Assembly: GCA_907165275.2 (NCBI GenBank)
Contig: OU015672.1
Location: 5,004,501-5,068,500 of the forward strand
DNA: 64,000 bases
Origin: Zygaena filipendulae
Taxonomy: Eukaryota; Arthropoda; Insecta; Lepidoptera; Zygaenidae
Direction: 5' to 3'
Both the position numbers and the translations under genes were made by a program. This document shows positions 27,015 to 64,000 of this stretch, one piece after another. Below the pieces are notes generated by a model. The model was not told the DNA's origin and searched no databases. It saw only the letters and a list, made by a program, of their open reading frames with translations. Each line of letters starts with the position of its first letter. Position 1 is the stretch's first letter.

Positions 27015-27225
27015 AGTCCCCACTGCTGGGAAAATATGTAGCGCCTCGACGTGGACCCAGTTGTTAATGGTTTCCTCACGTTTTACTTCACCGCTAAATA
27101 AGAAATAGGTTTGACTAGTACATACCAAGATCTTAAAATACCTATAGGCACGAGTCTGGGATCGAACTCCCGACCATTAAATTAGAAGTTAGTTCGCTGG
27201 CCTATCACGGTGTTCTACATAACGT
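27015..27225 (-). mobile_element. tRNA-derived SINE, degraded
   Basis: On the minus strand the sequence reads CCAGCGAACTAACTTC, then GTCGGGAGTTCGATCCCAGA, which matches a pol III B box (GTTCGATCC). It is followed by a body ending in CCCAGCAGTGGGGACTTAAG. This resembles lepidopteran tRNA-derived SINEs. Both ends are uncertain. Confidence 0.5.
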
Positions 27226-30200
27226 TTCAATATAAACTGCTAAGCCAGTCGTGTGCTCAATCAGTAAAACATCGTTCAAAACATCCCAGTTGCACTGAAG
27301 GCGCAATGTCTGATATCCCCTCAGATATTTCTCTGAGGCGTGATAGTTTATCCTTAGATTTATATTACACATGAGCAAAATGATAGATCGATCAATAGTT
27401 AAATGATAAATCAATATAAATAGTGATATATCTATAACGGTCTGCATCCCCACACCTAGTCATGTCCAATAGTAGCACATTATATTCTCAAATAGACAGC
27501 TATTACCCAGTGATATTTACAAATCTGATTAAGAGTACATTAGAATTTAGCCAACACAGCATCTGAACGGTTCCGTTGACACATCGAGAAGAGCCAAGAG
27601 CGATTTAGTAATCTCGACTTGAGTTTGATTGTAAGAGTATTATTCACAAAATAGAAATGGAAGGGTTTTATATGCAGTGTGAAATAGAAGGGACGATAGA
27701 AAGGAGTTTATCAGAAAACCTAAGAACCAGTCAAATCCAATCGGATTTAACAATTAGGTTTGATGGTGATTCTCGTTCTACTGATATGCCCTAAATGACG
27801 TATATGTATAAATGTAAATGAAATTAATGGAAAATTTTGTAGAGTTTTTAACCAATCTGCAATTATTACATAATATATTTCGGTGACGTCATCAAGGTAC
27901 AATTTGGGCCTAAACGTGTCATCATTATACTCATGATCGTCTTTAAGGATTCTCAGCTTCCATGATATTTTACGTAGCATATAAAATTTATTTTCGATAT
28001 CGTCAAGTCTTTGATAATGTATTTGTCTAGATGTAGGGTTGGTGGAATAAAAACGAGCGTAAAAAAATCGTACATTTCTCCAGTAGTTTTCGTATTGATA
28101 TTACAAAAATTTAAAAACGCCATACGGTTCAAATGATGTCCTAATGAGGCCCGCATCAAAAAACACTACTCAAGTGCCGGTTACCTTTAAAGATATTGTC
28201 TGTCTCGTTCATTAGGTACGCTGAAAAAAAGGACAAAGTAATCGTAAGACTTGGGAATGCTTTCTAGTCTTATTGTTAGTTAGTGTTCTCATTTATAAAA
28301 ATTATTTTCTATTCGCCAAAAAAAATTTAGATTTTCGACATTTTGACAAGCCGGCGCGGCGGCGCCTCGCGGTGTGTTTTGAATGCCGTTTTTCGCACAT
28401 TTCGTTTGCAACACGTCATCTCGACATGTATACGATCAAAGAATTGATTTCATTTTATCTAAAAGTAAAAAAATTGGTGGACCCGATAGTGATTCTCTGG
28501 CTCTACTCTATACGACGACACCATGCAATAAATATATTTTTGTAACATTTTTTATTAGAATAATAAGAATAAGAAGTACACAGATCAAAGACTACCGATA
28601 ACGTTATGTTGTTGAATTATTATTTATTATCTTATTTATCATTATCATTGCAAGTTAATATTTATTATTAGTTTATGTTTAACACATAATAGTATTTTGT
28701 ATGCAAATAAACAAAAACAAATAAATTTTTGAAGTTATTTTTCATTATTGCCAACACTGAGAGTGGCGAAGTTTTTTTTTTGTTTTATTGGTGAATTAAG
28801 TTTACTGTGCATAATTAATTATTGCGTTGTTATTTTTTTGTTACTATATTTCGCCCTATTTTCATGTATTTACCTATTATAATCTGTTGTTTATTTATTG
28901 TTTTGGTAACACTAAAAGTGGCATGCATACCAAATATATTTCTTTCTTTTTGTAATTTACACTCTGCGAAAGGTTCGAATATTTTATTTCTATCATATAA
29001 TTTTGTAGTTGATATTTTTTAAGGTTTGTAAAAACAAAAAAAAAACTAGATATTATGTAAAATTTGGTACAATACGAGAGGGGCCTTAATAATAATATTA
29101 AAAAAATAGTTGATTGTTTTTGAATTATAAAAAAGAGGTAAAAATACAATGAATATTTTTGTAAGTCTATGATACTTATATTTTTATAGAATTGATCTAT
29201 TTTTGTTACGCTTTTTTTTCAAGTAATAAATATTATGGCATTTTATATATTATTAAAATAGAGGTTTTCTATTAAGAAGTATAAAATATGAACCAAAATG
29301 ATCGTGTAGTACCATGGTAGCATAATTCACCACATAAAATTTATTTTGTACCTTATTCGTATGTAGTATAAGGTCTACAAATTAATGACTTCGACGCAAG
29401 TTTGTAAAATACTAAATAATATGTAGTACATTTAGCTAGTCTTCTTCTCAGTTTATATTCCAATAAACTAACTTTTTAAAATGAATCTGCACATTTTTGT
29501 AACAATCGCATATCATAAAAATTAAATTTGGATAAAAAAGCGTTTTCACAAACTGACGGTTTTAATAATTTGCCTGCTACAGATACATTTTTATTAATTT
29601 GTAGATCTATACGTTGGCATAATCTCATGGTTTATTATCATAAATCAACTGTTATTATTTTACCCTCAAACGAAGTGTAGCACAAAAGGACTCATCCAAC
29701 TAGCTAGATACATATTGTACCTTCACCCTATACCTTTCGACTCCATCGTAGGTGACCGATCCTTCAGAGTAAACCCAATCGTGTTTTGGCAATCACTAAC
29801 ATTTCTCATACGCATCGATGACATAACTTATAAATTAATTAATTAGCTACATTTGAATTAATATTTTTATGTTGCTTTTACATAAAGTCCGCCTTTACAT
29901 AAATTCGATGTATTTGTAATTGAATAAATTGTGATTGTTTGAATGCGTTGATAATTTTTTTAATTGGGACTTAAGTAATAAGCTTTGCGAGAAAAAGTAA
30001 AAACAGACTTCAATAAAGAGATACTGCCAAAAGCTAGTTGAGAAACAATTTTTTTAAGTCTGTTAATACCATAGTTTAGGGCTAGCAAGCACGGGTTGCT
30101 TGTCACGGTGACAATTTTTTGTTTCCCTGTCACATCACGACAGACTAAAATGGAGTGCACTCACGAAGAATGAGTGATAGAATATTTATGAAATCAAAGA

Positions 30201-32380
30201 GTAATTTTTCGGATTTCGGAAAAACGGCTTTAATTGGGAACTCTTAACACATGTGGGCATCTTCGTACATATTGATTACATACAAGCGACAAAACCGTCA
30301 CGACGACAAGTCCCCCGTGCGCGTTAGCCCTCGGTCTTAACTGATAAACTGCTTTCTAAATTTGGATACAAAATGTTCCAAATTTCTCCCTCTTGAGTGT
30401 GACGCAATAATGGATGGGTCCTGGTGTAATCACTTGTACTAAAATAGCATTTTAAGCCACGTACCTGGTTTATTTAAAACAATGTAATAATTATATGGTA
30501 TTCAATAAAATAAATATTTTGGACATCATTGTGTACGTTTCTTTTGAATGAGGTGTGTAGTTAAAATTATGTGAAGTACCTACTGCTTGGGTTTTACTAA
30601 CAATAGCTGTTACCCCGTGGTCTCACACCTGACACCAAGTTGATTTCACGACTCGCTCGCAACTTAAAAGTGTCCCATGTCACTCTGGAATACTGTAGTT
30701 TCCTGTCAGTGAAAGATTTTTTAGGATCCGTTCAGTAATTCCTCATCCAAGCTTTGTAAAAAAAACACAATTTTAGTGTAATATACATAATATATAGGTT
30801 TACTTGAACCAAGAGTTATTTGTATCAATATCCTCAACGGTGATAAGCGGGTTGTACTATATACTAGATCTTGTAATAGGTTTTTTTCCATTTAAATGGG
30901 TAAAAACTGGTGATAACTGTAGCGAAAGACATTATAAGAGAATAAACGAACAATACAAACTTACTATGCAATACACGTTAACCAATTTTTCCGGGGGAGT
31001 GATCAAAACAAACCACATCGTTGCGACGCAATCATATTTTCAGATAGCCAATCACATCGCTTTCCGTAAAGTGGTATCTATCGACAATAGTATCTGCTAG
31101 CCAGGGGCATTTTGTTAGCATGAGATCATTTGACCGCTGCGTGGTTCAAGGGGTAAGCTTAGCGGCCGAGCGTATTGTCTATCTATTATTCTCTTTCAAT
31201 ATCTTTTTCTGTAGCTATCGAACTTCGATCACCGACAATGAAACTTCGTGTGACGTAGTACATTTTATTTTATTGCCGATCAATCCTTTAACAAATAACA
31301 TAATATAGACTTACAACCAGAAACAACATAATAAATAACCTAAACGCGGGTGTAAACAAAGAAACGGTACGCGTAAGAGCGACCGAGAGACCATTACACG
31401 TGAAATTTTATACACAATGTTGTTATGGTTAACATTAGGTACACAGTCATGATATACGAGTACATCCCGTAAATATATACATTTACGTTATATTGCGATT
31501 ATTTATCTATTGGGTAAATTAATTCCAATATCCGTATTCCTCTAGTTATAGAGATATAAAGACAATAATAAACAAAAAAAATTGCACTAAAACTCGGGAT
31601 GCGGTCCGCAGCGAAAATAGTTTGACACGTCTTGGATATTCCTCCAACTTTACCATTCATCTGTCAAGTGTTTGTCCACTTTCGTCGCCGACTGTACACG
31701 TCCGGAGAATAGAGGAGTTTAAAGAGGTATGTACCAGAAAAATATCGAATGCGTCAATAACGAGCGGAATGGGTAGAATTTTGATTAAATGCAGAATATA
31801 AAAAACCACGGCCACGTGACCTCTTGAATTCTTTATGGAATCGTATCGATGGTAAATAAATAAATAATAGTGAATTTCATACAAAGTGAAGTATTAGGTA
31901 GCCGCCGCTCACTGGCAGGCAGATGACGAAAAATAATATACCCTAATGTTATCACATTGAAGATGAAATTTCAAGGAAAATTGTGGTATTAGCAGGGTAT
32001 TTCTAGCTGTCTCCTCCACTGGTAATGAATGGGAAATTTTATAAAGCCATGAGTATAAAAAAACCCATTTGGAGACATACGAGGCGGGGCAAAAAATTTC
32101 CCACCATAATATTATTGGCTATATTATGGTTGTAACCATTGTCATTGAATTATCAACTTTAATGTCACAGTATTAAGGTAGGTATATCACAACACGAACA
32201 GTAAGATACTGCTAGTCGCGAGAAGTCCCCTGCTATACCCCTGCTGAGTGAGTAAGCCCGACGGCTTTAACTCTGACATCTGACAAATAAAATTGCAGTG
32301 TCTCGGCTGTGTGTAATTCCAAATTAACAGCTTTCCACTAAATGCATATGAAAGTATATACGGTACTTACATAAAAAAAA
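27226..32380. other. Long AT-rich intergenic stretch, nothing recognised
   Basis: About 5 kb with no frame that resembles a known protein, no clear tandem array and no recognisable RNA gene. Open frames here are short and low in complexity. Confidence 0.5.
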
Positions 32381-32384
32381 AAAA

Positions 32385-32580
32385 AAAATTTTTTTGTCTG
32401 TCTGTTTGTTCCGGCTAGCTAACCTATGAAACAGCTGGACCGATTTTAACGGGACTTTCAGTGGCAGATAGCTGATGTTTTAAGGAGTAACTTAGGCTAC
32501 TTTTACTTTAGAAAAAAAAAAACAGTTCCTGCGGGAATTACGAAACTCATGCGGGTGAAACCGCGGGGCACAGCTAGTTG
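32385..32580. repeat. SINE-like CCCGCG-core repeat
   Basis: It runs from TGTCTGTCTGTTTGTTCCGG through ACCGATTTTAACGGGACTTT to GGGTGAAACCGCGGGGCACA then GCTAG, in the orientation opposite to the copy at 271-472. Confidence 0.65.
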
Positions 32581-32656
32581 CTGTAAGTGATTGAGCGATC
32601 ATTAGTTAGGCCTAACCCGATGGAAGAGGTCCACGCGGCCGCGACGAACTCACAGA

Positions 32657-33128
32657 TGGACATAGATAAGCAATAGCGTGTTAACCCACACTGGAGAAAT
32701 TTTGATTAAAGTTTTAAAATTATAGCGCCATTTTGTGTCAACATTTTTATGTTCAATATTTAGTTACATATTTAAACAATGTAATAAGGTAAACACATTA
32801 TTAAAAAACGTTCTCTTACCGCCGCACTCAGAGTCGACTTTAATGATTACTTAGTTAAGTATAGATTTTTAAAACAAAACTGCCGCAATCAGACAAGTTT
32901 AATAAAATAATGTTAATTGGCATTTAACTAATTAAGTTACATCCCATTAAATGCCAATTGACATTAATTTACTCAACGTCTCTGATTGCGGCAGTTTTGT
33001 TTTAAAAATCTATACTTAACTAAGTATTCATTAAAGTTGACTCTGAGTGCGGCGGTTACTCTCAATAAATCGTTCTGAATCAATAACTTCATTTTGTGGG
33101 TTAACATGTTATTGCTTATCTGCGTCCA
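32657..33128. mobile_element. MITE-like element, copy E, split by a Harbinger-like MITE
   Basis: Its termini TGGACATAGATAAGCAATAG and GTTATTGCTTATCTGCGTCCA bound a copy whose interior is interrupted at 32819-33055. The host sequence resumes exactly after the second TTA (CTCTCAATAAATCGTTCTG), as in uninterrupted copies. Confidence 0.8.
32819..33055. mobile_element. Harbinger-like MITE, 237 bp, copy 3, nested
   Basis: Ends CCGCCGCACTCAGAGTCGAC and its inverse are flanked by TTA on both sides. It is inserted inside copy E, so this family moved after the host family. Confidence 0.88.
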
Positions 33129-33233
33129 GATACGCGAGTGTTAATTTTTTATATGGTATCTATCACTGAACACCAGCCACCGATTACATTAAAGCGAATG
33201 ACAGCTCCCCTAGCCAAGTTGACAGTCTATAGT

Positions 33234-33790
33234 CGTTAACGCATAGAAAACTAAAGGCGAGAACATATTTATGTGTGGTTTTGTGTTCTATCGCGACAGA
33301 AGTGTATCGGTTTCATACATATCTATTATGGCTAGAGACCAGGGCCCCTATTCACTATGACCATAACACGCCGCGTTAAGATAACACGCCGCAAAAACTG
33401 TCTTTCCCTCGTAATCAAAGAAGTTTTACTTCAAACGACGTTTCTTATGGCATAAAGAATAATAATTTCTAATATTTTGGCATCTAAAACGTTTGGAAAT
33501 GCGTTTTTGGGACGCGCGTTATGAGCAAGGAATGTTGTTGGTCATAGTGAATAAGGGCCGAGAACCGAAGGCGCCACAACACGATACAACATACAAATAT
33601 GTCTGTAACCATAATAAATGTATGAGATCTATAAATAATATGCTTCTAACGCAACACGACACGACACGACACATGTATGTTTCCGCCTTAAGGAACTAGT
33701 CATGTCGCGTGGTAAAATCTTCCAATCAAAAGTCCAATATTGCGTGACCACGCGCAACGATTCCGTTCCTTAGTTTTCTATGCGTTAACG
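33234..33790. mobile_element. Terminal-inverted-repeat element, ~557 bp, containing a second nested element
   Basis: The left terminus CGTTAACGCATAGAAAACTA is matched inverted by TAGTTTTCTATGCGTTAACG at the right. A shorter relative with the same left end lies at about 50874-51023. Positions 33342-33559 form a separate inverted-repeat pair. Confidence 0.65.
33342..33559. mobile_element. Nested MITE, ~218 bp, with CCCTATTCACTATGACC ends
   Basis: The left end GGGCCCCTATTCACTATGAC is the near-inverse of the right end GTCATAGTGAATAAGGGCC. It sits wholly inside the 33234-33790 element. Confidence 0.6.
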
Positions 33791-33991
33791 TTAGGCTTGT
33801 TTCCGGGGGTACGAAAATTAAAATTCTATTTAATCCGTCTTGTAGATTAATTTAAATATTGGATACGTATTCTTTTCATTTTATACGTAATCAAACAATA
33901 ACGGCGATACATTGAGTCGTGCTACAGTTTTGACGTTACACGTTGTGACGTCACGCGACATTTTGACTCAATGTATCTCCGTTTTTTTTCG

Positions 33992-34195
33992 ACCAGCTGT
34001 GCCCCGCGGTTTCACCCGCGGTAAGTTCGGAGTTTCCGCAGGAATTCCGGGATAAAAAGTACCCTATGTCCTTCTCTGCACCCCTGACAACGTGCATGCC
34101 AAATTTCATCCAAATCCATTCAGCCGTTTTTGCGTGATTGAATAACAAACATCCAAACATCCACACTTTCACATTTATATTATTAGTATATTAGT
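33992..34195. repeat. SINE-like CCCGCG-core repeat
   Basis: It starts CAGCTGTGCCCCGCGGTTTC and ends ACTTTCACATTTATATTATT. It is very similar to the copy at 271-472, including the shared block TTTTTGCGTGATTGA. Confidence 0.75.
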
Positions 34196-34294
34196 AGGAC
34201 TAGTAGGATAGTAAAAAATACGTGTCGAATATTTTTTCATAATCTGTAAGACGGACTAAAAACTAAAATTTGTTTGACAAGCCCATTATCATTT

Positions 34295-34300
34295 TTTAAT
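34295..34300 (-). terminator. Possible Usp20-33 polyadenylation signal ATTAAA
   Basis: This minus-strand ATTAAA lies about 127 nt past the stop codon. No canonical AATAAA is closer. Weak evidence. Confidence 0.25.
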
Positions 34301-34426
34301 ATTATTATATAAAGATTCTCAACTGGGCTGAGGGGGCAGCAGCGCGGGCGCTCACCCGCAGCCCCCGCGCCCGCCGGCGTCGGAGCGCCGCCGCAACCTA
34401 TGAACGAACTGCATGGCCAGAATGAA

Positions 34427-60325
<25,899 letters not shown>

Positions 60326-61841
60326 TTTATGCAACTTTTCGCTTTGTTTCTAAGTTTATACGGGGTAAAGATACTGATTCAGAAAAGTCTTACATAAATG
60401 TCATTTTTATGCTACAAAAGATAGCAAAACCGAATTGTTACCAATGAAATGAATAAAAGATAAGTTTAGAAGATAAAAAAAAACACATTTTGACTAAAGA
60501 GTTGTTGTTGACTTGGCTGATAACAAGAAATTTCTACAAAGGTAATTCTTCCGTGACAAACGAAACGAAGTTCGTTTTCTTTCTGTCACTCCGGAAAATA
60601 GACTGTCCAAACTGACTGTGCTGACAAGTGACAAGTGACAGCTTGCCTGACTGATGTCGAATGAGTGTGAAATGCAATGAAAGCCGTACCGAAAACAATC
60701 GTGTCACGTTTGTCTTCGTTATTTCAGTCACTTTTCAGCAAAGAAAATAATACTCTCTGACGAGACTTTTCAGCATGTTTCTTTGAACCCTGAGCAGGAA
60801 ACTGGCCTTCAAGAGAGCCATGTTTTAACTTGGGGAACAATTTAACATTGTCATTGGCGTTTCGCCATAGATGAAGAGGTTTTTATTATTAAGAAATATT
60901 GTATATTTATAGACGCCATTATTAAAGAAGATGAAGATGAAGAAATTCCATTTTTTTTTGTTAAATTTACCCCTTATAGGGAAGGCAAAGGAATCTAACT
61001 CCATACAGCTAGTTCATATGTTTTTCTTTTCAGAAGTAATAATTTACATTTAAATACACCGGTGGGACGGCTTTTGATGCTTCACCGGGACTTCTGCAAA
61101 CAATTCTTGAAATTCTTCCAATTCTTCACAATTGAACTTTAACGGGATGGGATGGGATCTTGCAATCGCGCATAAGTTTATCATGGTTAATATTGGTGGT
61201 GAAAGCATAATAGTGATCCATTAGTGATGAACAGTGTGTGGAAACTGGGAAATAAGATGAAATGGTGTGTTCACTGGGAGGTTATCGTTTTACTAACAGA
61301 GCATCCCATTAAGGTCTAATTGTGAAAAATTGCTTTCAGAAGTCCCGATGCAAAGTAAAAAAGTTTGTTTTGCAAATTAGTTTATCGTGAAATCGAATAT
61401 GGTGGGTTTTGCATAATAGTGATCCATTAGTGGTGAACAGTGTGCGGAAACAGTGAAATAAGATGAAATAGGGCGTTCGTCCGGAGGTTTTTGTTTTACT
61501 ATACAACTTCCCACAGAGTGTCCTAAAGGTTCAGCTGTGAAAATTTACTGCCAAAAGTTCTGGTAAAGCATCGAAATGCATGCAACAACCAATGCATTTT
61601 GATGTAAATAACTTCAGAAGAAGAAATATACCACTGAATTGGCTATATGGGCTAAGTTTCCTTTTGCCTTCCTCGAAAGGGGGTAAACTTTGGGTAAACT
61701 AAACTTCACCAAAAAAAAAGTAAAGTAGGTGGGTAGGTAGTCTAATTAATTTGTGGGTAGGTACCTAATTTTGGTTCAGGAAATTCAAGAGAAAAAATAT
61801 ATAAATATTTCTATTCATATTGGTCGTAATTTCATGAAATA
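60326..61841. promoter_or_regulatory. Divergent intergenic region between Usp20-33 and BORCS7
   Basis: The two start codons face away from each other across 1.5 kb, so both promoters should lie here. The half next to the USP gene (60326-60950) is unique-looking. No TATA box is evident for either gene. 60960-61720 is repeat, so BORCS7 has only about 120 bp of non-repeat upstream sequence. Confidence 0.5.
60960..61720. repeat. GGGAAGGCAGA-family repeats, opposed orientation, in the divergent promoter region
   Basis: One arm reads plus (61013-61145: TTTTTCTTTTCAGAAGT, GATGCTTCACCGGGACTTCT). Two arms read minus (about 61180-61360 and 61380-61720: GTGATCCATTAGTGATGAAC, TTTGCCTTCCTCGAAAGGG). The sequence matches the copies at 18541-20650. 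Confidence 0.65.
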
Positions 61842-62503
61842 ATGACGTCTGCATCGTCTAGCAGTGCTCGGTCTTTATTTGCCGAATCAAAACAACGCTT
61901 GGCAGAGAGAGTGCAAGTTAATATGAACAATATTTCCTCGCTAGCGCGGCAAATACAACGAGGATCCAAATCCAATGAGGTACTATAATTAATAATATGC
62001 TCATTTTATAGTTAACTTTTCATTTTTATCCTCTATCTACCTATACCTTGAAAGACGAACTTTCGTGGATCCGAAACAACGAGGCACCGCACCTAGTTAA
62101 AGCCTATATAAGACAGGAGATATAAGTTGAAGGCACTAAACAGTCAGAAGAAGTGGTCAATCTTATTAAATCTTATTGTTAATATTGTCCAATCATTACA
62201 ATTTAATTAGCTAAAGCCTGCTTTTAGAACATGATATCATGATATAATATGTGGATCGAGGCACATTGTATTTAGGTATTATTATAGGATAGCAATTGTA
62301 ATTTATAAATTTTTACACTCCAGCTTCTCACGAAAGCTGCACGCGAATTTGCAGTGACAGAACACCTAATGGAGAGCAGCGAAGAGAACCTGAAGAAGAT
62401 GCAGCTGATCTCCGTCCACATGGGTTATCAGTTTGAAAACATTCAAAAGTCAGCGCAGAAGCTGCAAGACATCAATGAACAGATCAAAGCGATGAAGAGA
62501 TGA
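61842..62503 (+). CDS. BORCS7: BLOC-1-related complex subunit 7, complete, two exons
   Basis: Small subunit of BORC, the complex on the lysosome surface that recruits Arl8 and kinesin to move lysosomes outward. Exon 1 is 61842-61979 (ATG at 61842) and exon 2 is 62324-62503 (TGA at 62501-62503). Both are phase 0 with GT/AG borders, giving 105 residues, against about 106 in vertebrates. The conserved stretch runs QIQRGSKSNELLTKAAREF, then MESSEENLKKMQLISVHMGY and QFENIQKSAQKLQDINEQIK. It matches the KGSRSSELL..A..N, SEDSLRKM and YQ.E.IQK pattern of BORCS7. The protein is mostly helical and heptad-like, as expected for a coiled-coil subunit. A short upstream ATG at 61834 meets a stop at once. 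Length, motif order and intron phase agree, so the family call is secure although the protein is small. Confidence 0.9.
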
Positions 62504-62539
62504 TGTATTCAATAGTCTGAATTCTCAACAGTAGATTTT

Positions 62540-62545
62540 AATAAA
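62540..62545 (+). terminator. Candidate BORCS7 polyadenylation signal AATAAA
   Basis: AATAAA begins 37 nt after the stop codon. It runs straight into an A-rich tract, which makes the match less specific. Confidence 0.5.
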
Positions 62546-62849
62546 AAAAAAAATACATGAAGCTTTAATTTTACAGTTGACATCTAATATAATAAAATTA
62601 AATTATTGTGGTTGCAAACACTTTTGTGGCCAAAATATTATTTTAATTAACAAATGAGAAAAAAGTTGATTGATACATTATATTAATGACTTTTCTGTGC
62701 ATGTATGTATGTATGTGGGCCAAGAATTTGTAATAGTCCAATCAAAGCCAGATGCCAACACCAAAGAAAACAACCTGTGAAGGCCCTTGCCGCTCGATTG
62801 CTTGAAACACACATCGTTCGCAGTGTGTGTGGCGCGTGCCTTGTATACG

Positions 62850-63066
62850 TAAAAGTTTAGGTCATAACAAACAGGATAAGTGAAAAAATAATATTATAGG
62901 TTTGGTAGTTTTTCAGAATATGAAAAAAATAAATTCATTGATAAATCATTACAATTACATTCACAAGGTACTCAATACACGTAGCTCACTTATAAGTATT
63001 ACCGAACTTATATAATTTTTTTTACTTATCCTGTTTGTGTTATGACTTAAACTTTCAGCCCTGTAA
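62850..63066. mobile_element. MITE-like inverted-repeat element
   Basis: AGTTTAGGTCATAACAAACA then GGATAAG on the left is mirrored by CTTATCCTGTTTGTGTTATG then ACTTAAACTTTC on the right. A partial relative lies at 38720-38875 (TTATAACAAACAGGATAAGC) in USP intron 16. Confidence 0.6.
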
Positions 63067-64000
63067 ACTTTTTAATCTTTGTAATCTTTTTTTTTATTTA
63101 TTATATTTTTGTACTATTATTTTGTTCTGTGGTAATATTGGAAAATGCTATTTTATTATTCTATTTATTTCTTAATTTAGTTTCATTGTACTAAAAGTAT
63201 TGTATTATAATTATTGTATTATAAGTAGTGTATTACAGATCTTACAGTATTTATAATGTTTAAGTACTTTGTATGTATTGTTTATTTCAGTAAGAATTAT
63301 TTACCTGTATTTTTCTATATTATTTATCTTTTATATTTTTTATGTTTAGTTGGTGTACTTGTATTTATATGTATAGTATCATTTTTTTCTGTACCTCTTC
63401 TTTTGTTACCCCCGTCCGTGCGTGACAGCGGGCTGCCAACTGAAAACCAGCGCTAGGTGTTCCCGCACCTAGCTAATGCTGAGTTGGTGACCCTTTCGGC
63501 AGAGCATGCAAGAGATATTATCTATGTTTCTTTAGATTAGGCACTGTTGATGTTTGTTTCTTTTTCTTGTGTGTTGTGCTGAAATAAATGTATTTTCTTC
63601 TTTCTTTTCTTCTAAACATTTGCAGTAAATTTTACCTCATGTTATATATATATGTTATGTGTGTGTTATATGTTTTATTTGGGACCCTCTCATTTGCTTG
63701 AGTTTAAGGGATTATTTATATATATTGCTACTATATTTCATAAACCAATTGCAATAAAATGGCCAATTTTTAAGTTAGTCTAAGTAAGCATAGTAGCTCT
63801 CATGTTGCAAATTTTTTCCTATGTTGTATGTTATTGGTAGTTTTGTGAATAAATCAACTCACATCTATTTATTTGTAAACCAATTTTTATTTAATATGAT
63901 CCTACACAGCTTTTGACTAGTACAGACTAGTCAAAAGCTATATACTATAACAGTGTCAACTCGTTTTTTGGTTTTACAATTAAACGATTACCTACCTATC
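63067..64000. other. AT-rich right edge, no gene recognised
   Basis: A moderately GC-rich patch at about 63410-63500 (GCTGCCAACTGAAAACCAGC, GCTGAGTTGGTGACCCTTTC) followed by AATAAATG and a T-rich tail looks like the 3' end of a repeat or non-coding transcript. No protein is recognised. Confidence 0.4.

Overview
The window is nuclear DNA from a lepidopteran insect (moth or butterfly). The genes are intron-rich with GT-AG splicing. Exons, often very GC-rich, sit in AT-rich DNA loaded with interspersed repeats, including a short element with a 'CCCGCGGTTTCACCCGCG'-type core that is common in Lepidoptera. Order level is as far as the sequence allows.

Layout. (1) 850-5926, plus strand: last seven coding exons of focal adhesion kinase (Fak), covering the FAT domain and an insect-type C-terminal tail; the FERM and kinase domains lie off the left edge. 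(2) 5927-14013: repeats, including 237-bp Harbinger-like MITEs, a 138-bp MITE and a 1-kb terminal-inverted-repeat element. (3) 14014-15891, minus: complete three-exon Elongin C. (4) 15892-22050: repeats, a pogo/Tigger-type element with a transposase remnant, and a decayed RTE-like LINE fragment. (5) 22051-23622, plus: intronless coding region of a PLAG-family seven-finger C2H2 transcription factor. (6) 23623-34426: AT-rich intergenic DNA. (7) 34427-60325, minus: a 20-exon gene for the USP20/USP33 deubiquitinase, rebuilt in frame to 1,052 residues. Its introns hold several tandem arrays, a 3.3-kb inverted repeat, and a perfect triplication of part of the exon encoding the catalytic His. (8) 61842-62503, plus: two-exon BORCS7, divergent from the USP gene. 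(9) 62504-64000: repeats and AT-rich DNA.

Functional links. The genes are not an operon. Fak acts at integrin adhesions, and BORCS7 in lysosome positioning. Elongin C is an adaptor of VHL/SOCS-box ubiquitin ligases. USP20 and USP33 were first described in mammals as VHL-interacting deubiquitinases, so two arms of the same ubiquitin circuit lie about 18 kb apart here, possibly by chance.

Exon boundaries were placed by eye from reading frame, splice consensus and remembered family conservation; no alignment or transcript data were available. All four multi-exon models close in frame (Fak as a partial gene), which supports them strongly.
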